Part shown: piece by piece, positions 1 to 5,332 of the stretch
How the letters are laid out: every line of letters starts with the position of its first letter
Position numbering within the stretch: the first letter of the stretch is position 1
Assembly: GCA_012513005.1 (NCBI GenBank)
Contig: JAAZCZ010000108.1
Location: 1-5,332, forward strand
DNA from: Oscillospiraceae bacterium
Lineage (GTDB): Bacteria > Bacillota > Clostridia > Oscillospirales > Oscillospiraceae
Reading direction: 5' to 3'
Length of the DNA stretch: 5,332 bases
Program-made: the position numbers and the translations under genes
Notes under the pieces: generated by a model
What the model saw: only the letters and a program-made list of their open reading frames with translations
Databases searched by the model: none
Told to the model about the DNA's origin: nothing

Positions 1-29
1 CAAAGTCATGTGTTTTTATAAGTTTTTTA

Positions 30-57
30 TTGCAAAAATCACTACATAGTGTATAAT
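30..57 (+). promoter_or_regulatory. Putative sigma-A-type promoter for the nfeD-qmcA-hexokinase unit
   Basis: A perfect TATAAT -10 hexamer lies at 52-57. A weaker -35 element, TTGCAA (4 of 6 consensus positions), lies at 30-35, giving a 16-base spacer. Transcription would start near 64 and leave a leader of about 100 bases before the nfeD start at 168. The surrounding DNA is very AT-rich, so chance hexamers are common, but this is the best match upstream of the first gene. A short inverted repeat fills the end of the spacer (separate entry). Confidence 0.5.
40..51. promoter_or_regulatory. Short inverted repeat in promoter spacer, possible operator
   Basis: CACTA (40-44) and TAGTG (47-51) are perfect reverse complements separated by CA. 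The repeat ends directly against the TATAAT box. A repressor bound here would block RNA polymerase, so an operator role is plausible. The repeat is only 5+5 bp and could be chance in AT-rich DNA. No regulator gene is visible in the window. Confidence 0.25.
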
Positions 58-154
58 TATTATTAGGAATCAGTATAGTAATTATCTGCTTATAATTAAT
101 ACATTTGATTTGGGTGATAATAATTAATAATGATACATTTATTAACGATATTGT

Positions 155-160
155 GAGGTG
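155..160 (+). promoter_or_regulatory. Ribosome binding site fixing the nfeD start
   Basis: GAGGTG lies 7 bases before the ATG at 168. It decides in favour of this start over an in-frame TTG at 105, which has no Shine-Dalgarno site and would add a polar N-terminal stretch in front of the first membrane segment. Confidence 0.8.
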
Positions 161-167
161 TTTTTCT

Positions 168-608
168 ATGACCCCGGTAGTATTTTGGATAGTAGCATTT
201 GTTGTTTTCTTGGTATTTGAAGCAGCAACTGCCGGACTTTCCAGCATTTGGTTTGCATTAGGAGCACTTGTTGCCCTTTTGCTTGCCGCTTTTGGTGTGA
301 CTCTATGGGTTCAGATTCTAAGTTTTTTTGTTGTTTCAATTGTAACTTTAATTCTGACAAGACCACTTGTTCTCAAATATGTCAATAACAAAACAACAGC
401 TACAAATGCTGACCGCGCTGTTGGAGAAGAAGGCGTCGTTGTTGAAAGAATTGATAACCTTTTGAGCGAAGGTGCTGTTTTGCTTGACGGCAAGGTCTGG
501 ACCGCACGCAGTGAGCAAGGAGAGCTTATTGAAAAGGACACATTGGTCACTGTTTTGCGTATTGAAGGTGTTAAGCTGATAGTAAAGCCCACAGGCACAA
601 ATATGTAG
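168..608 (+). CDS. nfeD: Short-form NfeD family membrane protein
   Basis: This 146-residue protein has the architecture of short NfeD proteins, which lack the N-terminal ClpP-like protease domain of the long form. Three hydrophobic segments at about residues 4-21, 26-42 and 46-65 form a membrane anchor. A soluble C-terminal domain at about 84-141 fits the NfeD OB fold, with the family pattern VGEEG (85-89), LLDGKVWTA (105-113) and VLRIEG (129-134). NfeD proteins are known partners of SPFH/stomatin proteins, and the next gene, 39 bases downstream, is an SPFH gene. The inferred role is therefore to assist or anchor SPFH assembly in the cytoplasmic membrane. The exact biochemical function of short NfeD proteins is not established. 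The start at 168 is set by a good Shine-Dalgarno site, and the stop is TAG. Confidence 0.9.
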   Translation: MTPVVFWIVAFVVFLVFEAATAGLSSIWFALGALVALLLAAFGVTLWVQILSFFVVSIVTLILTRPLVLKYVNNKTTATNADRAVGEEGVVVERIDNLLSEGAVLLDGKVWTARSEQGELIEKDTLVTVLRIEGVKLIVKPTGTNM

Positions 609-647
609 TTTATTTATATTTTTTATATTTTGTAAAGGAGCACATTT

Positions 648-1565
648 ATGGAACCTATCATTGTAATAGCAGTAGTACTAGTTCTTCTCCTCGTTATCTT
701 AGTCCGCAATATTCGAATTGTTCAGCAGGCAAATGCCTTTGTTATTGAGCGCTTAGGTGCTTATCACACAACCTGGAAGGTCGGACTTCATGTCAAGGTG
801 CCTTTTATTGAAAGCATAGCAAAAAAGGTCTCTCTCAAAGAGCAGGTTGCCGATTTCCAGCCTCAGCCGGTCATTACAAAAGATAACGTAACAATGCAAA
901 TTGACACAGTTATCTATTATCAGATAACCGACCCGAAGTTGTTCACATACGGAATTGAGCAGCCCGGTGTTGCGATTGAAAATCTTTCGGCAACTACACT
1001 TCGTAACATTATCGGTGAGCTTGAGCTTGACCAATGCCTGACAAGCCGTGATGTAATCAACACTAAGATGCGTTCAATCCTTGACGAAGCAACAGATCCC
1101 TGGGGAATTAAGGTTAACCGTGTTGAGCTTAAAAACATTCTGCCTCCACGCGAGATTCAAAACGCAATGGAAAAGCAGATGAAGGCTGAGCGTGAGCGTC
1201 GTGAAGCTATCCTTCGTGCAGAGGGTGAAAAGAGAGCGGCTATTCTTACTGCAGAAGGCGAAAAGGAATCCGCAATTTTAAGGGCAGACGCTAAGAAGCA
1301 GCAGCAGATTCTTGAGTCTGAAGGTGAAGCAGAAGCAATCTTGAAGATTAAAACTGCAACAGCTGAAGGCATAAGGCTAATTAATGAGGCAAAACCCACT
1401 GCTGAGGTGCTTAAGCTAAACGCTATTGAAGCCTTCGGAAATGCCGCCAACGGCAGAGCAACAAAGATTATTATCCCCTCTGAAATTCAGGGTTTAGTCG
1501 GTCTTGCCACAGGTCTTATCGAATCTGTGAGTGAACCTGAGCGCAAAGCTCCCCAAGATAATTAA
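648..1565 (+). CDS. qmcA: SPFH/stomatin-like membrane protein, QmcA type
   Basis: This 305-residue protein has the stomatin/prohibitin (SPFH, band 7) layout and the usual length of bacterial QmcA/paraslipin proteins. One N-terminal membrane segment lies at about residues 3-19. The SPFH domain follows at about 22-180, with the signature TTLRNIIGELELD (116-128) and DPWGIKVNRVELKNI (150-164). A charged coiled coil at about 174-245 contains 11-residue repeats, and the C-terminus is Gly/Ala-rich. Such proteins form large ring-like oligomers that organise membrane microdomains and often associate with membrane proteases. The perfect site AAAGGAG (634-640), 7 bases before the ATG, supports the start. 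The upstream nfeD gene is the typical partner, and the next gene begins 27 bases after the stop. The family is certain; the cellular role is inferred from relatives. Confidence 0.95.
   Translation: MEPIIVIAVVLVLLLVILVRNIRIVQQANAFVIERLGAYHTTWKVGLHVKVPFIESIAKKVSLKEQVADFQPQPVITKDNVTMQIDTVIYYQITDPKLFTYGIEQPGVAIENLSATTLRNIIGELELDQCLTSRDVINTKMRSILDEATDPWGIKVNRVELKNILPPREIQNAMEKQMKAERERREAILRAEGEKRAAILTAEGEKESAILRADAKKQQQILESEGEAEAILKIKTATAEGIRLINEAKPTAEVLKLNAIEAFGNAANGRATKIIIPSEIQGLVGLATGLIESVSEPERKAPQDN
1200..1331 (+). repeat. Hendecad (11-residue) coiled-coil repeats in the SPFH protein
   Basis: Four consecutive 11-residue units cover residues 185-228: REAILRAEGEK, RAAILTAEGEK, ESAILRADAKK and QQQILESEGEA. 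Ile-Leu pairs recur every 11 residues (188/189, 199/200, 210/211, 221/222). This period fits a hendecad, nearly straight coiled coil. The protein repeat is clear, whereas the DNA copies differ in codon use, so this is an old structural repeat rather than a recent tandem duplication. Similar AEGEK-type repeats are typical of stomatin-family proteins. Confidence 0.8.
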
Positions 1566-1592
1566 GCTAATTATTAAAAAGAGATACTTCTG

Positions 1593-2864
1593 ATGGATTA
1601 TCAAAACAAAGTCGCACATTTTCTAGCTGAGCTTAATATGGCTCCTGACTGCATTGATTTTGAGGCGTCATCTGAGGCGTTTTTATTAGATATGGAGCTC
1701 GGGCTAAAAAAAGAGCCAAGCTCTGTTAAGATGATACCGACATATTTATCGGCAAGCGGCAGCACCGAGGTTAAAAAGCCGATTGCAGTTATTGATGCAG
1801 GCGGTACAAACTTCAGAACCTGTCTTGTGACTTATGATGATAACAGCAGAGCTACTGAGCATTTAACTATTAATCGCATGCCCGGATCAGACGGGCATGC
1901 GATTACTTGGAATGATTTTATTTCCCATGCTGCAGCTTCTGTTTCTCCCCTGCTTGAGCACACTGACAGAATTGGTTTTTGTTTTTCTTATCCTACATTT
2001 ATGCTGCCTGACGGTGACGGGATTTTGCTTGAACTCACAAAGCAGGTTAAAATTTCAGGCTTTGAAGGAAGACAGATTTGCAGAGATTTAAAACTAAAGC
2101 TTAGAGAGCTTGGTTACGATAACATACATATTGTCTTGTTAAATGACACGCCTGCTGTTTTACTCTCCGCTGTCGGTGCTGATGCTACTGTCGGGGAAAT
2201 TGGACTTGTCGGACTTATTTCGGGCACTGGGACAAATGTTTCCTGTATTCTGCCGACATCTTCGCTTCGCGAATTTGGAGAATATTCCAAAGAAACAATG
2301 CTTATTAATACCGAGTCAGGTGGCTTTTCCGGTCTTAATCGCGGTGAAATTGATTTTGAACTTGATAGTAACACAAGCGATCCCGGTGCATATTTATATG
2401 AAAAAATGACATCCGGTGCGTATTTAGGTGAACTTTGCAGGCTTTTGCTAATTAAGGCTGTAAATTGCGTTCTCATATCTCCATTAACTTGTGATAAATA
2501 TAATGAAAAATACAGCTTAGATTCAAAAGCAGCAGATTTGATTTGCAGAGGTGAAATTAAGCTTGGTACCGAAGCAGATACAAATATAGCGAAACTGCTT
2601 TGCACTGCAGTTTTTGACAGAGCCGCCCGCTGCGTGTGCTCAAATATTGCAGCTGTAGTTAAACTGCTAAACAAAAAATCAGTTTGTGATAATTTATTAG
2701 TGAGTGCTGACGGGTCTGTCTTTAGAAACAGTTATGTATTTAATACTAAGCTTATAGAATACTCGGATTTTTACCTAGGCAATGCTTTAGGATGCAAAGT
2801 AAAATATGTTTCGTATGAAAATTCAACTATCTTCGGAACTGCCGTTGCAGCACTTTTAAATTAG
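1593..2864 (+). CDS. Eukaryotic-type hexokinase family sugar kinase
   Basis: This 423-residue protein belongs to the hexokinase family typical of eukaryotes and would phosphorylate glucose or a similar hexose with ATP in the cytoplasm. Its motifs occur in the family order: phosphate loop DAGGTNFR (68-75), FSYP (131-134), LTKQVKISG (148-156, equivalent to the WTKGF region), LLNDTPA (182-188) with catalytic Asp185, GTGTN (211-215), INTESGGF (238-245), PGAYLYEKMTSGAYLGEL (264-281) and the adenosine-site SADGS (371-375). Compared from memory with human glucokinase, glucose contacts S151, T168, K169, N204, D205, N231, E256 and E290 correspond to S132, T149, K150, N184, D185, N215, E241 and E270. 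An active enzyme is therefore likely. The Trp, Gly and Phe of WTKGF are replaced, so sugar preference may differ. There are 14 cysteines, which is rather many. The Shine-Dalgarno site is weak (AAAAGAG, 9 bases before the ATG), so coupling to the upstream gene is possible. Most bacteria use ROK or Glk kinases instead. Confidence 0.9.
   Translation: MDYQNKVAHFLAELNMAPDCIDFEASSEAFLLDMELGLKKEPSSVKMIPTYLSASGSTEVKKPIAVIDAGGTNFRTCLVTYDDNSRATEHLTINRMPGSDGHAITWNDFISHAAASVSPLLEHTDRIGFCFSYPTFMLPDGDGILLELTKQVKISGFEGRQICRDLKLKLRELGYDNIHIVLLNDTPAVLLSAVGADATVGEIGLVGLISGTGTNVSCILPTSSLREFGEYSKETMLINTESGGFSGLNRGEIDFELDSNTSDPGAYLYEKMTSGAYLGELCRLLLIKAVNCVLISPLTCDKYNEKYSLDSKAADLICRGEIKLGTEADTNIAKLLCTAVFDRAARCVCSNIAAVVKLLNKKSVCDNLLVSADGSVFRNSYVFNTKLIEYSDFYLGNALGCKVKYVSYENSTIFGTAVAALLN
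1871..1905. repeat. Perfect 14-bp inverted repeat with 7-base loop inside the hexokinase gene
   Basis: TAATCGCATGCCCG (1871-1884) is the exact reverse complement of CGGGCATGCGATTA (1892-1905), separated by GATCAGA. The structure could form a stable hairpin in mRNA or a cruciform in DNA. It lies in codons 93-105 of the hexokinase, whose reading frame is intact. No T-run follows, so it is not an intrinsic terminator. Confidence 0.9.
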
Positions 2865-2872
2865 TAATAATA

Positions 2873-2878
2873 GTGAGG
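2873..2878 (+). promoter_or_regulatory. Ribosome binding site for the TTG-started thioesterase gene
   Basis: GTGAGG lies 8 bases before the TTG at 2887. It is the same core as the site in front of nfeD. It supports TTG as the start, since there is no in-frame ATG or GTG before the conserved N-terminal residues. Confidence 0.65.
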
Positions 2879-2886
2879 TATATATT

Positions 2887-3270
2887 TTGGAAATTTTAGT
2901 CGGAACAAAAGCAAAGATTAATAAAGTAGTAAGTAACAGTGACACAGCCTTAGCTCTTGGTTCGGGCGGAGTTAATGTGTTTTCAACCCCCTCAATGATT
3001 GCGCTTATGGAAAACGCCGCTTTAGAAGCTATTCGTCCGTTTTTGGAAGACGGTTTTGATAGTGTCGGCACAAAGATTTCTGTTTCACACCTTTCTGCAA
3101 CCCCGGTAGGTATGGGTGTATATGCATAAGCTGAGGTAACAGAAGTTGAACGAAAGAAAGTTATACTTAGCGTTAAGGCGTTTGATGAGGCGGGATTAAT
3201 CGGTGAAGGTACGCATGAGCGATTTATTATTAATCTCGAAAAGTTTATCGAAAAGGCAAATAGCAAATAG
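2887..3270 (+). pseudogene. FlK-like hot-dog thioesterase interrupted by an in-frame stop
   Basis: The reading frame runs for 128 codons to TAG at 3268-3270 but contains TAA at codon 81 (3127-3129). Ignoring that stop, the product has the length and pattern of FlK-type single-domain hot-dog thioesterases, which hydrolyse small acyl-CoA thioesters. The FlK catalytic residues Thr42, Glu50 and His76 match Thr34, Glu42 and His68 here with exactly the same spacing (8 and 26 residues). HLSATPVGMGV (68-78) precedes the stop. AEVTEVERKKV follows it, as does the conserved FDEAGLIGEGTHERFIIN (101-118), so the frame is preserved on both sides. A single base change from AAA, GAA or CAA would produce the TAA. 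TAA is an ordinary stop in other genes here (648-1565, livG, livF), so a changed genetic code is unlikely. The truncated 80-residue product would lack the later beta strands of the fold and is probably non-functional. A sequencing error or strain polymorphism remains possible. No restart codon with a Shine-Dalgarno site is seen after the stop. Confidence 0.8.
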
Positions 3271-3295
3271 GACAGATTTAAATCAATAAAAATTC

Positions 3296-3324
3296 TTGAC
3301 AAGCTGAGTTTTTTACGGTAATAT
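3296..3324 (+). promoter_or_regulatory. Promoter of the tRNA-Val gene
   Basis: A perfect -35 hexamer TTGACA (3296-3301) and a -10 element TAATAT (3319-3324) are separated by an ideal 17 bases. The predicted start is near 3331, leaving a leader of about 9 bases before the tRNA. This shows that the tRNA is transcribed independently of the preceding protein-coding unit. Confidence 0.8.
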
Positions 3325-3339
3325 TACTCTTGCTTGCTC

Positions 3340-3416
3340 GGACGATTAGCTCAGCTGGTATGAGCATCCGCTTGACGTGCGGAGGGTCATAGGTTCAAGT
3401 CCTATATCGTCCACCA
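3340..3416 (+). tRNA. tRNA-Val, anticodon GAC
   Basis: All four arms can be drawn. The acceptor stem GGACGAT (3340-3346) pairs with ATCGTCC (3406-3412). The D stem is GCTC/GAGC (3349-3352 and 3362-3365). The anticodon stem TCCGC/GCGGA (3367-3371 and 3379-3383) holds the loop TTGACGT. The T stem ATAGG/CCTAT (3389-3393 and 3401-3405) holds the loop TTCAAGT. The anticodon GAC at 3374-3376 reads the valine codons GUC and GUU. The CCA end is encoded (3414-3416). It stands alone, with its own promoter and terminator. Confidence 0.97.
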
Positions 3417-3418
3417 GA

Positions 3419-3458
3419 AAAACCTCGTAACCTTAATGGTTACGAGGTTTTCTTTTTT
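3419..3458. terminator. Strong intrinsic terminator, probably bidirectional
   Basis: AACCTCGTAACC (3421-3432) pairs perfectly with GGTTACGAGGTT (3438-3449) around a 5-base loop. Flanking A and T residues extend the stem to 14 bp (3419-3432 with 3438-3451). On the plus strand it is followed by TCTTTTTT and ends the tRNA transcript. Read on the minus strand, the same stem is followed by a run of five T residues (complement of the A-run at 3418-3422), so it can also end the converging liv operon, whose last stop is about 58 bases away. Confidence 0.9.
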
Positions 3459-3508
3459 ATTATTTTGTTTTTCGATCTAAACTGGATAAAGCAGTCAAGT
3501 CAAAAGCA

Positions 3509-4222
3509 TTAAGCACCCAAATAGGCTGCCTTTACTCCCTCATTAGACAGAAGCTCACTTCCCTTGCCTGATAGAGTTATCCTGCCCGTTTCGAGTACAT
3601 ATCCCCTATCAGCTGTTTTAATCGCCATATTTGCGTTTTGTTCAATTAGGAGTATGGTAACACCGCTACTGTTAATCTCTCTTATTATACTAAATATATC
3701 CCTGACTATTAAAGGCGCTAAGCCTAATGACGGCTCATCCATCATAAGAAGTTTAGGTCTGCTCATTAAAGCTCTTGCCACAGCAAGCATCTGCTGCTCA
3801 CCACCGGAGAGTGTACCCCCGGCTTGCCAGCTTCTCTCTTTTAATCTCGGGAACAGCTCAAAAACTCGGTTTAAGTCTTCTCTTATATCATCGCATCTCA
3901 AGTAGGCACCTATTTTTAAGTTTTCTATTACTGTCAAATCCGGAAAAATACGTCTACCCTCCGGCACTAGGGTTATGCCTTTTGAAACTATGGCGTCTGT
4001 CGACTTTCCGATAAGCTCTTCTCCGTCAAATAGAATTTTGCCGCCGCTGGGTTTAACAAGCCCTGCGATTGTTCTCAGGGTTGAGCTTTTCCCGGCTCCG
4101 TTAGCACCTATGAGAGTTACGATTTCCCCGCTTTGCACCTCAAAATCTATTCCCTTAACAGCTTCGATGCCACCGTAATTGACCTTGAGCCCTTCTACCT
4201 GCAAAAGCACATTATTATTCAC
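3509..4222 (-). CDS. livF: Branched-chain amino acid ABC transporter ATP-binding protein LivF
   Basis: This 237-residue ABC ATPase is one of the two nucleotide-binding subunits that drive a Liv/HAAT-type importer from the cytoplasmic face. Visible motifs are the A-loop Tyr16, Walker A GANGAGKSS (39-47), signature LSGGEQQ (138-144), Walker B LLMMDEP (158-164) and EQNAN (194-198). As in other LivF proteins, Gln195 takes the place of the switch His, and VPEGRRIF (86-93) gives Glu at the Q-loop position. Length and C-terminus (AAYLGA) are typical. The GTG start overlaps the livG stop by 8 bases (GTGAATAA). It is supported by a G-rich Shine-Dalgarno site, GGGGGTGG (complement of 4229-4236), 6 bases upstream. 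It is the last gene of its operon. The substrate is assigned by family; related systems carry other amino acids, amides or urea. Confidence 0.93.
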   Translation of the reverse strand: MNNNVLLQVEGLKVNYGGIEAVKGIDFEVQSGEIVTLIGANGAGKSSTLRTIAGLVKPSGGKILFDGEELIGKSTDAIVSKGITLVPEGRRIFPDLTVIENLKIGAYLRCDDIREDLNRVFELFPRLKERSWQAGGTLSGGEQQMLAVARALMSRPKLLMMDEPSLGLAPLIVRDIFSIIREINSSGVTILLIEQNANMAIKTADRGYVLETGRITLSGKGSELLSNEGVKAAYLGA

Positions 4223-5063
4223 AATCAGCCACCCCCAGATACGCCTCGATTACTCGGGCATTATTCTGTATTTCTCTTGGTTTGCCCCGAGCAATTTCGC
4301 TTCCGAAGTCGATTACATAAATAAACTCTGATATGTCCATTACCAAATCCATATGATGCTCAATTAAGACTATTGTAAGATTATATTTTTCCTTAGTTTC
4401 TCTGATGAAATTTGATAATTCCATTGTTTCCTGCGGATTCATACCTGCAGCGGGCTCGTCTAACAGAAGAAGCTTGGGCTCTGTTGCCAATGCTCTTGCA
4501 ATTTCAAGGCGTCTTTGCAGCCCGTAAGGCAAGCTGACTGCCATTTCATCCCTGTATTTGTATAGACCCTGCTCTTCTAAAAGGAGCTTAGTTTCATCTC
4601 GCATCCTGTTTTCTTCGCTGTGGTTTAGCCTAAATGTTGCAGTTAATGGATTTTGTTTTGCTCGCATGTGCTTAGCAACCAAGACATTTTCGAACACAGT
4701 CATTCCCTTCCAGAGTCTGATGTTCTGAAAGGTTCTTGCTATGCCGAGCTTTGTTATTTTATCCGGAGTAGGCGTGAGTGAGGCTCCTGATACATACATT
4801 TGGGGATGCTCACCTTTGTACATTTTTTTCATTTTTCCGCGAGGATGGTTTCTGATTAAGGGCTTCCCCATGTATTCTATAAGACCGTTAGTAGGTTCAT
4901 ATACCCCAGTAATGCAGTTAAAAGCGGTGGTTTTTCCGGCTCCGTTAGGGCCGATTATTGCGACTATTTGACCCTTTCTTACCTCAAGGTTTAAATTGTT
5001 GACAGCGATAACGCCGCCAAACTGCATTGATATATTTTCTATTCTTAAGACACTGTCTGTCAT
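4215..5063 (-). CDS. livG: Branched-chain amino acid ABC transporter ATP-binding protein LivG
   Basis: This 282-residue protein is the second ATPase subunit of the Liv importer. Motifs are Walker A GPNGAGKTT (38-46), Q-loop TFQNIRLW (111-118) with Gln113, signature LPYGLQRRLEIARAL (178-192), Walker B LLLLDEPAAGMNP (198-210), switch His236 in LIEHHMD, and the C-terminal AYLGV typical of the family. It is longer than the usual LivG of about 255 residues because of a basic insertion at roughly residues 71-100, between Walker A and the Q-loop. The ATG start overlaps the livM stop in an ATGA, with GGTGAG as the Shine-Dalgarno site 6 bases upstream, so translation is probably coupled to livM. Confidence 0.95.
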   Translation of the reverse strand: MTDSVLRIENISMQFGGVIAVNNLNLEVRKGQIVAIIGPNGAGKTTAFNCITGVYEPTNGLIEYMGKPLIRNHPRGKMKKMYKGEHPQMYVSGASLTPTPDKITKLGIARTFQNIRLWKGMTVFENVLVAKHMRAKQNPLTATFRLNHSEENRMRDETKLLLEEQGLYKYRDEMAVSLPYGLQRRLEIARALATEPKLLLLDEPAAGMNPQETMELSNFIRETKEKYNLTIVLIEHHMDLVMDISEFIYVIDFGSEIARGKPREIQNNARVIEAYLGVADCE

Positions 5064-5332
5064 ACGCTCTCACCGCTTTTCTTTTTCTTTCCCCTAAATA
5101 GGTCTGAAACTGTTTTTGCCGTGAGCTCCTTGCCACCCATTATTCCGTTTTGTTTCAGCAACACAATCATCATTATAACAATCGAGAAAATAACCATTCT
5201 GAAGCTGCCTCGGGTAATACCGGGGATTAATGCCTCATTATCTAAGAACCTGAGCCACCACTCTCTGGAGGCGACAAAAAGGAATGTTGCCATAACGCTG
5301 CCGCTCACAGAGCCTATTCCTCCGATTACGAC
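5060..5332 (-). CDS. livM: Branched-chain amino acid ABC transporter permease LivM, C-terminal part
   Basis: The last 90 residues of a Liv-type inner membrane permease are present; the frame is open to the right edge, so the gene starts outside the window. The fragment opens with VVIGGIGSVSGSV, the conserved loop near the end of LivM permeases. It contains a final membrane segment at about SFRMVIFSIVIMMIVLL and then KQNGIMGGKEL, close to the usual KPxGLxGxxE ending. The tail is Lys-rich (GKKKKSGESV). Together with livG and livF it forms the translocation part of the transporter. A GTG within the fragment (complement of 5306-5308) is an internal Val codon and not a start. Confidence 0.92.
   Translation of the reverse strand, partial: VVIGGIGSVSGSVMATFLFVASREWWLRFLDNEALIPGITRGSFRMVIFSIVIMMIVLLKQNGIMGGKELTAKTVSDLFRGKKKKSGESV

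Noticed and set aside
105..167. N-terminal extension of NfeD from a TTG at 105
   Set aside because: There is no Shine-Dalgarno site before 105, the added residues are polar and unlike the family, and the ATG at 168 has a strong site at the right distance.
1871..1905. Intrinsic terminator or start of a terminator-controlled element
   Set aside because: No T-run follows the hairpin on either strand and the coding frame continues normally through it.
2114..2674. 186-codon open frame on the minus strand opposite the hexokinase gene
   Set aside because: The plus-strand frame carries the full set of hexokinase motifs; the antisense frame has low-complexity Ser/Ala/Pro-rich sequence and no recognisable domain.
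3127..3129. Selenocysteine, pyrrolysine or reassigned stop codon
   Set aside because: The codon is TAA, not TGA or TAG, and TAA ends several normal genes in this window.
3130..3270. Separate small gene downstream of the TAA
   Set aside because: It has no start codon with a Shine-Dalgarno site, and its sequence is the natural C-terminal half of the thioesterase in the same frame.
2856..3302. 148-codon open frame on the minus strand opposite the thioesterase gene
   Set aside because: The plus frame shows conserved FlK-type residues on both sides of the TAA, so it is the true coding strand. The antisense frame is a by-product.
5060..5308. Complete small membrane protein of 82 residues starting at GTG 5308
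   Set aside because: The open frame continues to the window edge and the preceding codons encode the conserved LivM loop VVIGGIGS, so it is the tail of livM.
1..5332. CRISPR array, insertion sequence or phage remnant
   Set aside because: No spaced direct repeats, transposase, integrase or terminal inverted repeats were seen on either strand.

Overview
The window looks like chromosomal DNA from a low-to-moderate GC Firmicute, probably an uncultured member of the Clostridia. This is inferred from the roughly 40% GC appearance, strong Shine-Dalgarno sites, use of TTG and GTG starts, and the style of the Liv transporter ATPases. No marker gene fixes the genus.

Plus strand, 1 to about 3270: a promoter-like region is followed by four co-directional genes with short gaps of 39, 27 and 22 bases, probably one transcription unit. 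The first two are a short-form NfeD membrane protein (168-608) and a stomatin/prohibitin-type SPFH protein of the QmcA type (648-1565). Genes of these two families are widely paired and are thought to act together in membrane organisation. The third (1593-2864) is a hexokinase of the eukaryotic fold family rather than the ROK or Glk type usual in bacteria, with every expected glucose-contact residue present. The fourth (2887-3270) encodes a FlK-like hot-dog thioesterase. It keeps its Thr-Glu-His triad but is interrupted by one in-frame TAA at codon 81, so it is called a pseudogene.

Middle, 3296-3451: a compact stand-alone tRNA-Val(GAC) gene with its own consensus-like promoter and an encoded CCA end, followed by a strong hairpin terminator. 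This terminator lies between two converging transcription units and probably serves both strands.

Minus strand, 3509-5332: the distal end of a branched-chain amino acid (HAAT/Liv) ABC transporter operon. It is transcribed leftwards as livM (C-terminal part only), livG and livF, joined by 4-base and 8-base overlaps. The rest of livM, and presumably livH and the binding protein gene, lie beyond the right edge.

No mobile element, CRISPR array or clear novel multi-gene system is visible. The points most worth a second look are a perfect 14-bp inverted repeat inside the hexokinase gene, the nonsense-interrupted thioesterase, and the placement of a eukaryotic-type hexokinase downstream of an NfeD/SPFH pair.
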